Of a DNA stretch of 64,000 nucleotides, positions 12,465-24,800 are shown piece by piece. Origin of the DNA: Dactylis glomerata (lineage: Eukaryota; Streptophyta; Magnoliopsida; Poales; Poaceae); contig QXEO01002115.1 of the NCBI GenBank assembly GCA_007115705.1, positions 2,449,340 through 2,513,339 of the forward strand, given 5' to 3'. The first letter of the stretch is position 1, and every line of letters begins with the position of its first letter. A program made the position numbers and the translations under genes. The notes beneath the pieces were generated by a model, which had not been told where the DNA came from, ran no database searches, and saw nothing but the letters and a program-made list of their open reading frames with translations.

Positions 12465-13333
12465 TTACTTGGAGGCAATCTGATCCTGCTGGAGGCGCTC
12501 GAACTCATTGATCTTGGCTTTCAGCATGATATTCTCCTTCTTAACAGCCTCGAGCAGACCGGCTGCTTTGCGAGTGCTCTCGGTCATCAGCTTCAAGAGA
12601 TCTCTGGACTTGTCTCTGGCCTCATAGGCTACCACGATCCTCTCGCTCTACTTGATCTCCTCTTTGAGGCCCTTGGTGATTTGCACATGAAGGTCGCTGC
12701 ACGTGGCATTTAGCTTCAGATTTTCCACCTCCAGCGCCTTGATTGTCAACCTATCCTTGTCCAGCAATATTTTCATCTGCTCATGCGTCTTCACAAGGTA
12801 GTCCATATGCCCCGATAGCTAGCCTTTCGCAGTCGTAAGCTTGTCAACCTCATGCGCCAAAGTTCGGGATTTCTCCTTCTCCTGATCCAAATGTGAGCCT
12901 AGGCTAGCACAGTGCAGCTCAAGGGAATGTTTCTCGGCCAGTTGGCTCTGTATCTTGACATTCAGTGCGGCCACATCTGCCTTGATCTTCTCCTTCGCTT
13001 CCTGCACCAGAGTTTAGGGTATGCAATAAAAGAGATCAATGCTAATACTGCCTCTTTTCACAAATATATAGTTATTTTTATAGTTTTCAAAGTAAACTAG
13101 ATACGGTTAACAATGAGTGAATCTATACACTGAATCTATACAGATCTACATGCGTAGCACCTAGCCACATTGCCAAAGGCAGGTTATGAACAATGGTAAA
13201 TAGGCTTGATCAGCACGTACACTAGATGGCATGCGATTACCTTGCTTAGCCGGGGAACGGGCTTTATCAGGAAGTCCATTGACAGGTCCATGGTCTTCAT
13301 GGGCAGCTTCTTATCCGTCGATTTTGGGGGCCT
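12465..13333 (-). pseudogene. Broken coiled-coil gene
   Basis: On the minus strand, two exon-like blocks can be read. The block 13333-13241 encodes MDFLIKPVPRLSK-like sequence and ends in a GTAAT donor. The block 13000-12465 follows a TGCAG acceptor and encodes a long Lys/Glu/Leu heptad-rich stretch (DVAALNVKIQSQLAEKHSLE and onward). The second block has two in-frame TAG codons at 12821-12819 and 12650-12648 and ends with TAA at 12467-12465. Further upstream 5' exons could not be settled. It is convergent with the GRF gene. I read it as a decayed coiled-coil protein gene of unknown function; a nonfunctional transposon-borne copy is equally possible. Confidence 0.5.
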
Positions 13334-13975
13334 AAAAAATCAAATAGGTTACGAAGTTGGAAAGAACAAACAAACGGAAGATCAAGGCTTCGTTAACCCT
13401 AAACCCACCCGGGGGAGACAACGTCCCCCTCGTCCGTTGGTGCGCAGAAAGAGAGGACGACTTCGGCCTGACTGATTAGGCTGCTTGCATGGAGATCTAC
13501 CTGCCAGTGGGTTAACTCCTTCCTCTCCGCCGCCCTAGTCTTGACCCCATCGGTCTTCAACGCCGGTCAGGTCCGCTTCTTGGGAGGCATGGCTTCGTCA
13601 TAGAATGGAGGGAGGGGCAAGGAAGGCAGGAGGAAGAAGAGGAAGTGGGTTTTTGTAGAATAGTGCTACCCGGTCAAGGACCAGCTTCAGATGACCACCA
13701 TGTCCTTGCCTCCTGGGCACCATCTCAAACAATCTCGGCTGTCCGTTTAAATCTAAGCGTACCCCTTGGTACCTTGTCGACGAAGGGTCACCGTAGGTAC
13801 GAACGAATAAGAAGCAGTAGCCCCTTGCTTTTTCACTGCGCACTACCACGATGGGACTGGGCATTGAACTCGATGGGACTCTGCATTGGGTCCAAGCTAA
13901 GTGGCGACATGACGTGCACGCCCAGCCGTACATGTACATCTATCTCCTCACCCGGCGTGCATCCATGCCCGTGAT
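13334..13975. other. Intergenic, nothing recognised
   Basis: About 640 bp with only short ORFs on both strands. A minus-strand MPPKKR-like start followed at once by a stop (near 13585) may be a relic first exon of the coiled-coil pseudogene. No other feature is supported. Confidence 0.4.
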
Positions 13976-16192
13976 TTTTTTTTGGCAAAAATAATTCATT
14001 ATATGGCAGCAGGCCGAGATAATTCCTAACCATGGTTTGGTCTTGGTTCTAGGGTCCCACACACCCAGGGGACCTCCCTGTATTTCTCCCCTATTTTTTC
14101 GGTGTGCATTTCTTGTAGCCCCAGTGCAAAATTGGATTAAAATGGATTTAGGGCAAAAATAATTCATTATATGGCAGCAGGCCGAGATAATTCCTAACCT
14201 CCTGGATGTGGCACCCCTGGTAGGTCCCCCACCCATGAAAATTAGATTGGTGATGTTTTGCACACTGCCCTTGGTGGCCCCTTCACAAAAAAGCACCTGT
14301 TTCGACCCCTCCGGGCACCTGGAAAATGGGAAATGCATTTTTTATGTGGAAACTGAAAAAACACTAGTTGCAAAAGTTGTTGGGAATACAAAGATGCACA
14401 TCTCCACCAAAAATGGGACCATGATTCCATAGTTTGCTGTGGAACTTGCACAAACCATGGTCACCTTGCAAGGAAGACCAAGAGAACTCCTGCCTGGAAG
14501 CACCTCTTTGTGAAAGAGTCCATATGTGAACCCTTGGGATGCCATGTTTGGTATTTTTCCTAGGTGATGCATCACTCACCATGACTCCATGCATAGTTTT
14601 TCCATTTTTTTGATTTTTTTTGAATTCCCCAGGGCTCCTTTCGAGATCTAGGTCAGACTCGTGGTGCCATCGATGTCTGCCAGGTGGGGTGGGAACCATG
14701 GTTTGGTCTTGGTTCTAGGGTCCCACGCCCCCAGGGGACCTCCCTGTATTTTTCCCCTATTTCCCCTATTTTTCTGGTGTGAATTTCTTGTAGCCCCAGT
14801 GCAAAATTGGATTAAAATGGATTTAGGGCAAAAATAATTCATTATATGGTAGCAGGCCGAGATAATTCCTAACCTCCTGGATGTGGCACCCCTGGTAGGT
14901 CCCCCACCCATGAAAATTAGATTGGTGATGTTTTGCACACTGCCGTTGGTGGCCCCTTCACAAAAAAGCACCTGTTTCGACCCCTCCGGGCACCTGGAAA
15001 ATGGGAAATGCATTTTTTATGTGGAAACTAAAAAAACACTAGTTGCAAAAGTTGTTGGGAATGCAAAGATGCACATCTCCACCAAAAATGGGACCATGGT
15101 TCCACAGTTTGCTGTGAAACTTGCACAAACCATGGTCACCTTGCAAGGAAGACCAAGAGAACTCCTGCCTGGAAGCACCTCTTTGTGAAAGAGTCCACAT
15201 GTGAACCCTTGGGATGCCATGTTTGGTATTTTTCCTAGGTGATGCATCACTTACCATGACTCCATGCACTGTTTTTCCATTTTTTTTGATTTTTTCTGAA
15301 TTCCCCAGGCCCCCTTCGAGATCTAGGTCAGACTCGCGGTGCCATCGATGTCTGCCAGGTAGGGTGGGAACCATGGTTTGGTCTTGGTTCTAGGGTCCCA
15401 CACCCCCAGGGGACCTCCCTGTATTTTTCCCCTATTTTTCTGGTGTGCATTTCTTGTAGCCCCAGTGCAAAATTGGATTAAAATGGATTTAGGGCAAAAA
15501 TAATTCATTATATGGCAGTAGGCCGAGATAATTCCTAACCTCCTGGATGTGGTACCCCTGGTAGGTCCCCCACCCATGAAAATTAGATTGGTGATGTTTT
15601 GCACACTGCCCTTGGTGGCCCCTTCACAAAAAAGTACCCTGTTTCGACCCCTCCGGGCACCTAGAAAATGGGAAATGCATTTTTTATGTGGAAACTGAAA
15701 AAACACTAGTTGCAAAAGTTGTTGGGAATGCAAAGATGCACATATCCACCAAAAATGGGACCATAATTCTACAATTTGCTGTGGAACTTGCACAAACGAT
15801 GGTCACCTTGCAAGGAAGACCAAGAGAACTCCTGCCTGGAAGCACCTCTTTGTGAAAGAGTCCACATGTGAACCCTTGGGATGCCATGTTTGGTATTTTT
15901 CCTAGGTGATGCATCACTCACCATGACTCCATGCACCGTTTTTCCATTTTTTTATTTTTTCTGAATTCGCCAGGCCCCCTTTGAGATCTCGGTCAGACTC
16001 ATGGTGCCATCGATGTCTGCCAGGTGGCGTGGGAACCATGGTTTGTTCTTGGTTCTAGGGTCCCACACCCCCAGGGGACCTCCCTGTATTTTCCCCCTAT
16101 TTTTCTGGTGTGCATTTCTCTTAGCCCCAGTGCAAAATTGGATTAAAATGGATTTAGGGCAAAAATAATTCATTATATGGCAGCAGGCCGAG
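13976..16192 (+). repeat. Tandem array with ~666-bp units
   Basis: Direct repeats share the marker GGGCAAAAATAATTCATTAT at 14151, 14826, 15492 and 16157 (spacing 675, 666, 665), with a short truncated unit starting about 13982. Units are highly similar by eye. Each full unit holds the perfect 12-bp palindrome GTGATGCATCAC and a CCACAG-TTTG-CTGTGG-like inverted repeat that is variably decayed. Minus-strand ORFs in the array recur once per unit, carry no recognisable domain and are taken as shadows. A related but diverged sequence occurs at 46490-47500. The array stops abruptly about 85 bp before the first ATG of the zf-XS-like gene. Confidence 0.9.
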
Positions 16193-16276
16193 TCTTCTTT
16201 GGGAGCACCAGCCGCTCCTCGGTGCGCTGTCACCATTGCGGCCTCCATCGTACCGATCGTGGTCGCCATCGACAAA

Positions 16277-17769
16277 ATGGAGATGGAGGACCCCGTGGCT
16301 CCCGCGGCAGATCTGCAGAACCAGCATGCAGGCCAGGTCATCGTCGTGCCGGACGATGACTACTACGCCGGCTACGACCCTGACTCCATCGAGTACATGG
16401 TTGAAGAAGACCGCAAGGAAGCAGAACCGTTCAAGGAGGAGGCCTCCGACGACAGCACCGAGGTTCTGAGCTGTTCTGATCGATCCCCTCTGTTCATCGT
16501 ACTGTTCACATTGTGTAATGATAAATGCGTATGCAACTTAAATTCATCGGAGTCTTGTTTCATTCTAGTGCTTATGATTGCTCATGTGATATCTATCAGT
16601 TAATAGTTATCAGATTAGATTCTGAATGTGTTAATGTAGTTACCTTGAAAATGATTGATCAACACAACTGACTTAAATTCATCTGAGTCTAATTTGATTG
16701 TAGAGATTATGATAACAAGATTTTTGTTTGGGAAGAAATGATTGATCTGATGCATAGAATTTATAATTACCATTTTCTTTATTTGCTGCTTATTAATGTG
16801 ATGATTCCATAGTGTGTATCAATTAGTATCCTGTGTAGTCTAATGATCAATGCGTATGAAACTTGAATTCATCCGAGTCTTGTTTCATTCTAGTGATTAT
16901 GATTGCTCATATGATATCTATCAGTTAATAGTTATCATATTACATTCTGAATGTGTTAATGTAGTTACCTTGCAAATGATTGATCAACACAAGTTACTTA
17001 AATTCATCCAAGTCTTCTTTCATTCTACTGATTATGATTGCTCATATGATATCTATCGGTTTATAGTTATCATATTACATTCTGGATGTGTAAAGGTAGT
17101 TAGCTTGCAAATGATTCATCAACACAAGTGACTTAAATTGATCTGACTCTAATTTGATTGTAGAGATTATGATAACAAGATTTTTATTTGGGAAGAAATG
17201 ATTGATCTGATGCATGAAATTTATAATTAACATTTTCTTAATTTGCTGCGCTTATTAATGTGATGATTCCATAGTGTGTCCTCGATTCATCAAATATTGG
17301 TCACACAACATTACTAGCCTCTGTTAGTACTATCACCACAACAATTTAGAATCATTTTGGCTGCATTGTTATTTTTTTACAGCTTATTTCCTTTGATCTT
17401 TGTTGTGCTCCTGTTTATCTCACTTCTTATGTATTTCAAAATTCACAGGACGACTCTGACGACGTGGGCTACGACAAGGAGGACAGGGACCGCAAGAGCC
17501 GCTTTGTTCTTAAGCGGCTCATGAGTGGCAAGATCTCTTTTCGCAGATACGGGGAGCTAACTTGTCCATTTTGCGGCAAGGTTGTCACCAAGAACTTAGA
17601 GAGCATGATCCAGCACGCGAATGGCGTTGGCATAGGCAGCAAGCAGAAGCACAAGGGCCACACCATGGCGAAGCATGCCGCCTATGGCAGATTCCTCGAA
17701 AAGTTCATCAAGGGTGGCCTCATCCCGGTTATCGGTCCTGCTGTTGGCCCTCATGTTCTATTTCCATAA
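16277..17769 (+). CDS. Small zf-XS-like zinc-finger protein
   Basis: Two exons, 16277-16462 and 17449-17769, with GT-AG borders and phase 0, encode about 168 residues. The N-terminal exon is acidic (VPDDDYYAGYDPDS, EEASDDSTE). Exon 2 carries LTCPFCGKVV, then MIQHANGVG, then KHKGHTMAKHAAYGRFL. This matches the layout of the zf-XS zinc finger (PF03470) found before the XS domain of SGS3/FDM-type RNA-binding proteins: a CxxC pair, HA-x-GVG, and a second His helix. No XS domain follows; the protein ends soon after. The ATG at 16277 is chosen because it is the first in frame with good downstream coding character. The 986-bp intron has internal duplications. The function is not known; a link to RNA-directed silencing is only suggested by the finger type. 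Confidence 0.65.
16520..17275 (+). repeat. Internal duplications in the zf-XS gene intron
   Basis: Blocks with the marker ATTGCTCATATGATATCTAT and the following GTTAATGTAGTTACCTTG recur near 16575, 16905 and 17040. A second marker, GATTATGATAACAAGATTTT, recurs near 16705 and 17165. The intron thus grew by at least two direct duplications of roughly 320 and 140 bp. Confidence 0.75.
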
Positions 17770-18606
17770 GATTAGTTTAAGTCTGTGTTGTCCCCCTGGA
17801 GATGAAGTAAAACTGTGTGATGTTTGAAGACTATGTTTTTATTATGTATGGTGGAATCTGGGCAATCATACCCAGATGTTTAAGACTATGTTAATGTATG
17901 TGGAGTTTGCTGTTGCATTACTGGTGCCCATGTTATCTGAATTCTCATGTTGGTGCACACTACATTTGTTTACTAAATTAGATGGTTTGATTCTCATGTT
18001 GGTGCACACTGCCTAGGTTATGTGGTTGCATGTGTTCTATTCAGCAAGATGTATGAATGGGATGGTGCACGTGTGACCTTCTGTATGGTGCAAACAATTT
18101 TACCGATTATTCCCACTGACCCCATGGATCAACACCATGTCGTCAAGATATAGCTCCTCTACTGTTAGAATAATTATTGTTTTAAAATTTTATTTACTTA
18201 TCTAAATTTCTACTGTTTGAGGTCTAATTTTAATGCTTTTTGTGAAAACTCCCATATGGCTTGTATTATGGTCCTATTAATCTGGTCATAAAATAAGACA
18301 ATGTGGGCTGATTATGTATTTTCAGTTTTTTAAGAATAAGGCTTGTGTTCTATTCTGCCACGCTCGTGGACCCACTCGTCATTGACACAACTGTTGCAAC
18401 GAGTCAGCCGCCGCCGACGCCATCTGGTTAGCTGCCGCGTGGCAACGTGGGCTCCTCGCCCACCTCTTGCCTTGCCTCCACTCCCCTGGCCCCACTGTTA
18501 CCATCATTTCTCCCAAATCCAAACTCCCCTGCCTCTCGCGCGCTGCAGAAAACCCTCCCCTAGCAGCTCCAGCGACGAAATCCCCTGCGCGGCGTCATAA
18601 TCCTGT
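17770..18606. other. 3' flank of zf-XS gene and left flank of element C
   Basis: Holds the presumed 3' UTR of the zf-XS gene and a GC-rich stretch (18350-18606) that was continuous with 27437 onward before element C inserted. No gene is supported. The TSD copy CCTGT is at 18602-18606. Confidence 0.6.
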
Positions 18607-18940
18607 TGACAAGGGTATAGTTAGTAGAGCCCGTATGTTGAGTACCCCTGAGACCCGTTAAGCTAAGCCCGATTGTAATGATAGTCGAATACGAGTTCTT
18701 ACCGTATGTCGATATTGTAATCTGTATCGGACCCTACCCGATCCTCGAGACCTGGCCATCTATATATAGGGGCTAGGAGGGGACGGTGTAGGCCAGATTG
18801 AAAGCAAGCCAGGTTGAACACCCAAGTTTACTTTTGACACACACCTATTTCGACTAACTTTACCTTCGAGTTCATCCGACGCCCTATCTCCCTGATCCTA
18901 AGTCCTTCATCTAGGACATTTGTCGAGTTAACCCTCGTCA
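18607..18940 (+). repeat. 5' LTR of element C
   Basis: 334 bp, starts TGACAAGG and ends CGTCA. A TATA box (TATATATAGG, 18761-18770) lies mid-LTR. It pairs with 27103-27436; about 9 differences seen by eye, 7 of them transitions. Confidence 0.96.
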
Positions 18941-18942
18941 AT

Positions 18943-18959
18943 TGGCGCCGACCGTGGGG
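18943..18959 (+). promoter_or_regulatory. Primer binding site, element C
   Basis: TGGCGCCGACCGTGGGG starts two bases after the 5' LTR. It differs from the copy A and B sites by one or two bases. The tRNA was not identified. Confidence 0.8.
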
Positions 18960-18977
18960 AACTTGGGCGTTGGAGTC

Positions 18978-21872
18978 ATGAATTTGACGGCTTTTTCGCT
19001 TTTAGCCAACAGCAGTTCAGAACTCGACGGAAGTCAAGAGATGGAGTTAACAATTAAAAGTTTGAGCATCCTCATCGGGCCGTCGGGTTCATCTCGCCTC
19101 TCGGATTCGACGAAACCAGGTCCGACGGCGAGCAAGCCCGAAACAGAGGAAACGTTGGAATCATCAGAAGGCTCTTCCAGCGAGGTAAACTCGCCAGTCA
19201 GTTTAGAAAAAGCACCAATCGCAGAAGGCGACAAAATTCAGGAAAATTTCGACTCAGAAGAAAGAGCATGTCAAACGCACAACAACGCAAAGGACTTCGC
19301 CACGGGAAGCAGCAGCGTCTCCAAAGTACATCAGTTATGCATCATTATCACTGAAGCAGAAGAAGAAAACAACAGCGAAGGAAGTAAAAAGGTCGACAGG
19401 CAAGTCGACAAAATAAAAGAACACAACAAAAAGGGAAAGGAGAAAGTACACGTCTCGGCTGGCGAATGGAGAATGATCAAATCAGCTATCAATCATGGTA
19501 CAGAAGTACCCGAAGGATCGAGAAGAGAAGTTCTAATGGGATATCAGTATGCATTATACCAACACAGGAAGAAACTAAGGGAGGAAAGAGACATGGTTTT
19601 TCAAGACAATAACAGTATATCAAGGGAGGAATACTGGGAAGACTATAGTGAAGATTCAGAGTACAGCAGAGAAAGGCGCGGAGACCCAAAACACAACAGG
19701 GGGGCGACAACACGCAGCAGAGAAGAAAGGTACCCAAGGAGCCCTACCCCACAGCTAGAAGAGGAGGAAGATGACTTTGTACAAGAAACGCCAGAAGCAG
19801 CGTTAGTAGCAGCACAGGCGTATTTACTAACTACAAGGCCATAACCCGGGGATCCGCGAGAAGATATGCACCAAGCCGCGATACGAAGCCTCAGAATAGT
19901 GGAAAGCAAGATCAGGGAAAAAGGCCCAGAGACGAAGTCGACAAGCTACAAAAAAAATCAAAATGCGAAGTTCAGATACAACTTCACAGATAACGAGTAT
20001 AGCGAGTCATCAGAAGAGGAAAGGCAACATAAGAGGAAGGAGGACGCAAGAAATATAATAGCGCAAGCTCGAGTAAATAAATCATGCCACGCCTGGAGGG
20101 AAGAGAATTATGAAGACGACGATAAAGAGATGGGCGCGTTATGCTTTACCTGCAGGGTTCGCAAAATGCGGGTACCCAAAGGATTCAAATTGACACATGA
20201 CCAGCATAAGTATGACGGGTCGCAAGAACCTACCCTATGGTTATCGAACTATTTGCAGGCAGTACTAATATTAGGGGGAACAAAAGCGACTGCAATGCAA
20301 AGTTTACAGCTACACCTCACCGGCGCAGCACGGTCCTGGTTGAATACCCTACCCAACGAATCCATTGGAAGTTGGGGAGAACTCAAAAGTCAATTCGCAA
20401 GAAATTTTCGCTCAACATACAAGCGCCCAGCATCACGAGAGGAAATCAAGGCGTGTGTGCAAAGGAAAGGCAAAACTCTACGTTCTTACATACAACGCTA
20501 GAGTGTAATCAAAAACTCAGCAGAGGACGTCTCCGACGAGCGAGCAATAGACACCTTTACGGCCAGACTTCGTCGCTCAGATCTCGTGGAAGAAATCGGA
20601 AGAGCAAGACCTACGACAGTAGCTGAGCTAATGGAACAAGCCAACAAATTTGCTGATGGAGAGGACGCATATAATAACAAAAGAGGGCGTTCACCAGAAG
20701 TCAACAGAATAAGTAGATAGAGGAGACGACACCGCAGCCGGGATAACCAAGGAAGGCGAAATCAGGTAGCCGCGGGCTACACAGCAGAAGAAGAGGAAGG
20801 ATATGAAAATAGGAGGTTTTAGGCAAAAGGAGTAGAAAAATCGAGATACTCCGGTCCTTCGGCCGAGGATATGCTATACGGACCTTGTCGAATCCACTAC
20901 GCATATCTTGACGGGAAAAGAGTCTCAAATCACCAGATGAAGGATTGTAGAACATTTCTAAGGCTGCAAAGCGCCATGGGCTCAAGCCAAGGAGGGTGGC
21001 AAGGAGAAAAACACAGAAGTCAAGGATATCAAATGCAAAGGCTAGTAAGGCACCTAGAGTCAAAAGTTTACATATCAGCTATGATTCAACCGGTGCCCAA
21101 GTCAAAGAAAGAGCGAAAGAGCATATCCAGGCAAGTAAACCTAGCAATATTGTCACCACCAGCTACCACAGAGTACCTACGGTGGTCAGATCAACCAGTT
21201 AAGTTTAGTAGAGCAGATCACCCGAGGAAAGTTCCTAGGCCAGGCCACTCGCCTATGGTTTTAAAGGCGCAAATAGGAGGGTACGACATCGGAAGAGTGT
21301 TCATGGATGCAGGGAGTGGCATAAACTTAATATATGCTAGAACCCTAAAGGCAATGTGCATCTCGCTGTCGAGTCTGAAGCCAACAGATTGCTCCTTCCA
21401 TGGAATAGTACCAGGAGCCGCAAACTACCCTTTGGGAAGAATAGAACTCGATGTCTGCTTTGGCAGTAGCAGCAACTACCGCAGAGAGAAGCTGGAATTC
21501 GAAGTTATGGACTGGCCGTCACAATACCACGCAATCCTGGGGCACCCAGCATTTGCAAAATTCATGGCAGTACCTCATTACGTGTATCTTACGTTAAAAA
21601 TCCCAGGACCCAAAGGAACAATTACGGTGCAGGGGAGCTTTGAAGTAGCCAACGCATGTGACAGAGAATTCAATAGGATGGCGCAAACCTTCGGCATGAC
21701 AGCGGAATATGAGAGGCTAAAAGGAGAAACTGATCATAATGTTCTACCCGACGTTGGACGATCCCTGCCAGATCAGGCTTTCGATACAGCTCAGGACTCG
21801 AAGAAGATCCAGGTCCACCCTACAGATCCAAACAAGACGACATCAATTGCGGTGAACTTGGATCCCACATAG
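18978..21872 (+). pseudogene. gag-protease of element C, with several stops
   Basis: The first ATG in the frame open from the PBS is at 18978. An N-terminal charged, Glu/Lys-rich region reaches 19844, where TAA interrupts. A gag core then follows (WLSNYLQA, ARSWLNTLP, STYKRPASREEI) with TAG at 20499-20501, 20718-20720 and 20819-20821. A Cx2H...HQMKDC knuckle and a protease with VFMDAGSGINL (active-site D-A-G-S) lie in the open stretch 20871-21872. The final TAG at 21870-21872 is in frame with RT and sits at the same place as in copies A and B. The other four stops are unique to this copy and look like decay. Confidence 0.9.
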
Positions 21873-24800
21873 GAAAGTGCGCTCGTCGAGTTCCTCCGTG
21901 AGCGCTGGGAAATCTTTGCCTGGTGTCCATCAGACATGCCAGGGGTTCCCAGGGAACTCATCGAGCACGCATTAAATGTAGACCCTAAGGCAAAGCCAGT
22001 CAAGCAACCGTTGCGACAATTTGATGAACCTAAAAGGAAGGCGATAGCATCAGAATTGCACAGGCTAGAAAATGCCGAATTTATCAGAGAAATCAAAACT
22101 TTGAGTTGGGTGTCGAACCCAGTCATCGTACCCAAGAAGAACACAGACGTACAAAGAGTATGTGTCGACTACACATCTCTCAATAAGCATTGTCCAAAGG
22201 ATCCCTTCCCTCTACCCCGCATCGATCAGATAATCGATTCAACAGCGGGATGCGCGAGGCTTTCCTTTTTGGACGCATATTCTGGTTACAATCAGATCAA
22301 ATTGAAGAAAGAAGACGAAGAAAAAATGGCCTTCATCACACCGTACGGAGTGTTTTGCTACCAAGTAATGCCGTTTGGCCTAAAAAATGCAGGAGCAACT
22401 TATCAACGGATGATGCAAAATTGCCTCGGAAGCCAAATAGGACGCAACATCCAAGTCTACATTGATGATGTAGTCATCACCACAAGAGAGGAGAAATCTT
22501 TAATCAGCGACTTGGCAGAAACCTTTGACAACCTGAGCAGGTACAAACTTAAGCTTAACCTGACAAAATGTTCCTTCGGCGTATCAGCAGGGCAACTTTT
22601 GGGGTTTCTGGTATCGGCACGAGGAATAGAGGCGAACCCAGAGAAGATTCAAGCAATTTTTACAATGGGGAAACCCACGAAGCTACACGACGTACAGAAA
22701 CTCGCAGGACGCGTTGCGGCATTAAGTCGCTTCGTTGCTCGATTGGGAGAAAAGGCGCTTCCTTTGTATGCACTTATGAAGAAGTCAGATGATAAATTTG
22801 AATGGACAGAAGAAGCAGATGCAGCTTTTGCACAGTTGAAAAAGGTGCTTTCCACGCCGCCAGTGCTGGTCGCACCAAAAGAAAAAGAACCACTACTACT
22901 CTACATCGCCGCAACCCACCAGGTGGTAAGCACAGTATTAGTAGTCGAAAGAAGTAAAGAAGGAAAAGCCCACAACGTCCAGAGGCCGGTATATTTCATC
23001 AGTGAAGTATTATCTCCGACAAAACAGAGGTACCCGCATTATGAGAAACTCGTGTATAGTGTTTTCACAACTGCACGAAAACTGCGACAGTACTTTGCGG
23101 TGCACCCCATTATAGTGGTCAATGAAGCGCCACTGTCGAATATATTGAACAATCCTTCAGCAACAGGACGTGTCTCTTTGTGGGGAATCGAGCTATCTCC
23201 CATGAACATCACGTACGAAAAAAGGAAGGCGATTAAGTCGCAAGTCTTGCCAGATTTTACGGCAGAGTGGCTGGAGCTGCAAAGCACGGGACCACCAGAC
23301 TTATCCAGTGTTTGGACAATATACTTCGATGGTTCTAAAAGACTCCAAGGCGCAGGTGCAGGAGTGGTCTTGATATCGCCCCACGGCGACAAATTGAAGT
23401 ATGTCTTAAGGATGAGCTTTCCATAGGCTTCTAATAACGAAGCAGAATACGAGGCTTTGTTGCACGGAATGAAGATGGCTAAAGCATGTGGAGCAACTCG
23501 CCTAAAAATATTTGGAGATTCTAACCTCGTTGTCCAGCAAGTTATGAACAGATGTGACACAATCAATGACAACATGATGGCCTACAAGAATTTATATCAT
23601 TATCTCGAAGGAACATTCGATGGATACGAAGTCTCGCACATAAGCAGGAATAGTAATGAAGAAGCCGACAATTTAGCAAATATCGAGTCACAGTGCTTAC
23701 CCGTGCCGTCCGGAGTATTTTGGGAAGAAATAGTAGAAAGATCAATAAAAAGTGGAAAAAGCTCGACTACGGCAGCAGACTCGGGGGCTACGTCGGAGCC
23801 AGAGGAGGTCATGATGATAGAAGAAACCTGGATGCAGCCATATCTTGCATACATGATAAATAAACAATTACCAGAAGATGCAGTGGAAGCCAAGAGGATA
23901 ACTCGACGATCGAAAGCGTTTGTCGTGTTGCAGGGGAAATTATACAAGAAGAGTATTACCGGCATTTTGCAGCGTTGTGTAACACCCCAGGAAGGACAAA
24001 CAATACTAAAAGACATACACGGCGGAGTGTGCGGCCATCATGCTAGCAGCAGAGCAATAGCGGCAAAGGCTTTCCGAGCAGGATTTTATTGGCTAACAGC
24101 CATCGAAGACGCGAAAGATATAGTTCGAAAGTGTGAAGCATGTCAAAGATTTGCATCTAGACCGCATGCACCAGCAGCAGAGCTACAAAAAATACCATTG
24201 TCCTGGCCCTTTGCGCAATGGGGCCTCGATATGGTGGGAAAGTTGCACAAATCCTGGCCAGGAGGACATGTTTACATGCTAGTGGCAGTCGATAAATTTA
24301 CCAAGTGGGTGGAAGCGGCCCCGGTAACAACTCAAGATTCGACAGCAGCAATCAGCTTCATCAAGTCGATAGTATTCCATTTTGGTGTACCATATAGCAT
24401 CATCACAGACAATGGGACAAACTTCACTTCAAAGGAATTCAAGAATTATTGTGAAGGACTAGGGATCAAGCTCAAATTCGCATCTGTGGCACACCCGAAG
24501 ACAAATGGGCAAGTCGAAAAAGCCAATGGCCTAATATGTAGTGGGATAAAAAAGAGGCTCTTAGCACCTCTTGAGAAAGCCAAGAGCGCTTGGGTAGAAG
24601 AATTGCCCTCCGTTCTTTGGAGCCTAAGAACTACGCCTAACGCAGCAACTCAAGATACTCCTTTCTTCCTGGTCCATGGCGCAGAAGCCGTGCTTCCAGT
24701 CGAAGTTACACACGAGGCCCCAAGAGTGACGGCATACGACGAGACAACATCAACAGAAGCATTGCAAAATGATGTCGATGCGCTAGATGAAGCAAGAGAT

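Noticed and set aside
13940..15917. Series of minus-strand ORFs of 77-156 residues beginning with similar peptides
   Set aside because: They recur once per tandem unit, have no domain, and differ by frame breaks between units. They are shadows of the 666-bp repeat.
18942..18977. Gag start at the PBS (APTVG...)
   Set aside because: The codon there is TTG, not ATG; the peptide is just the primer site read in frame.
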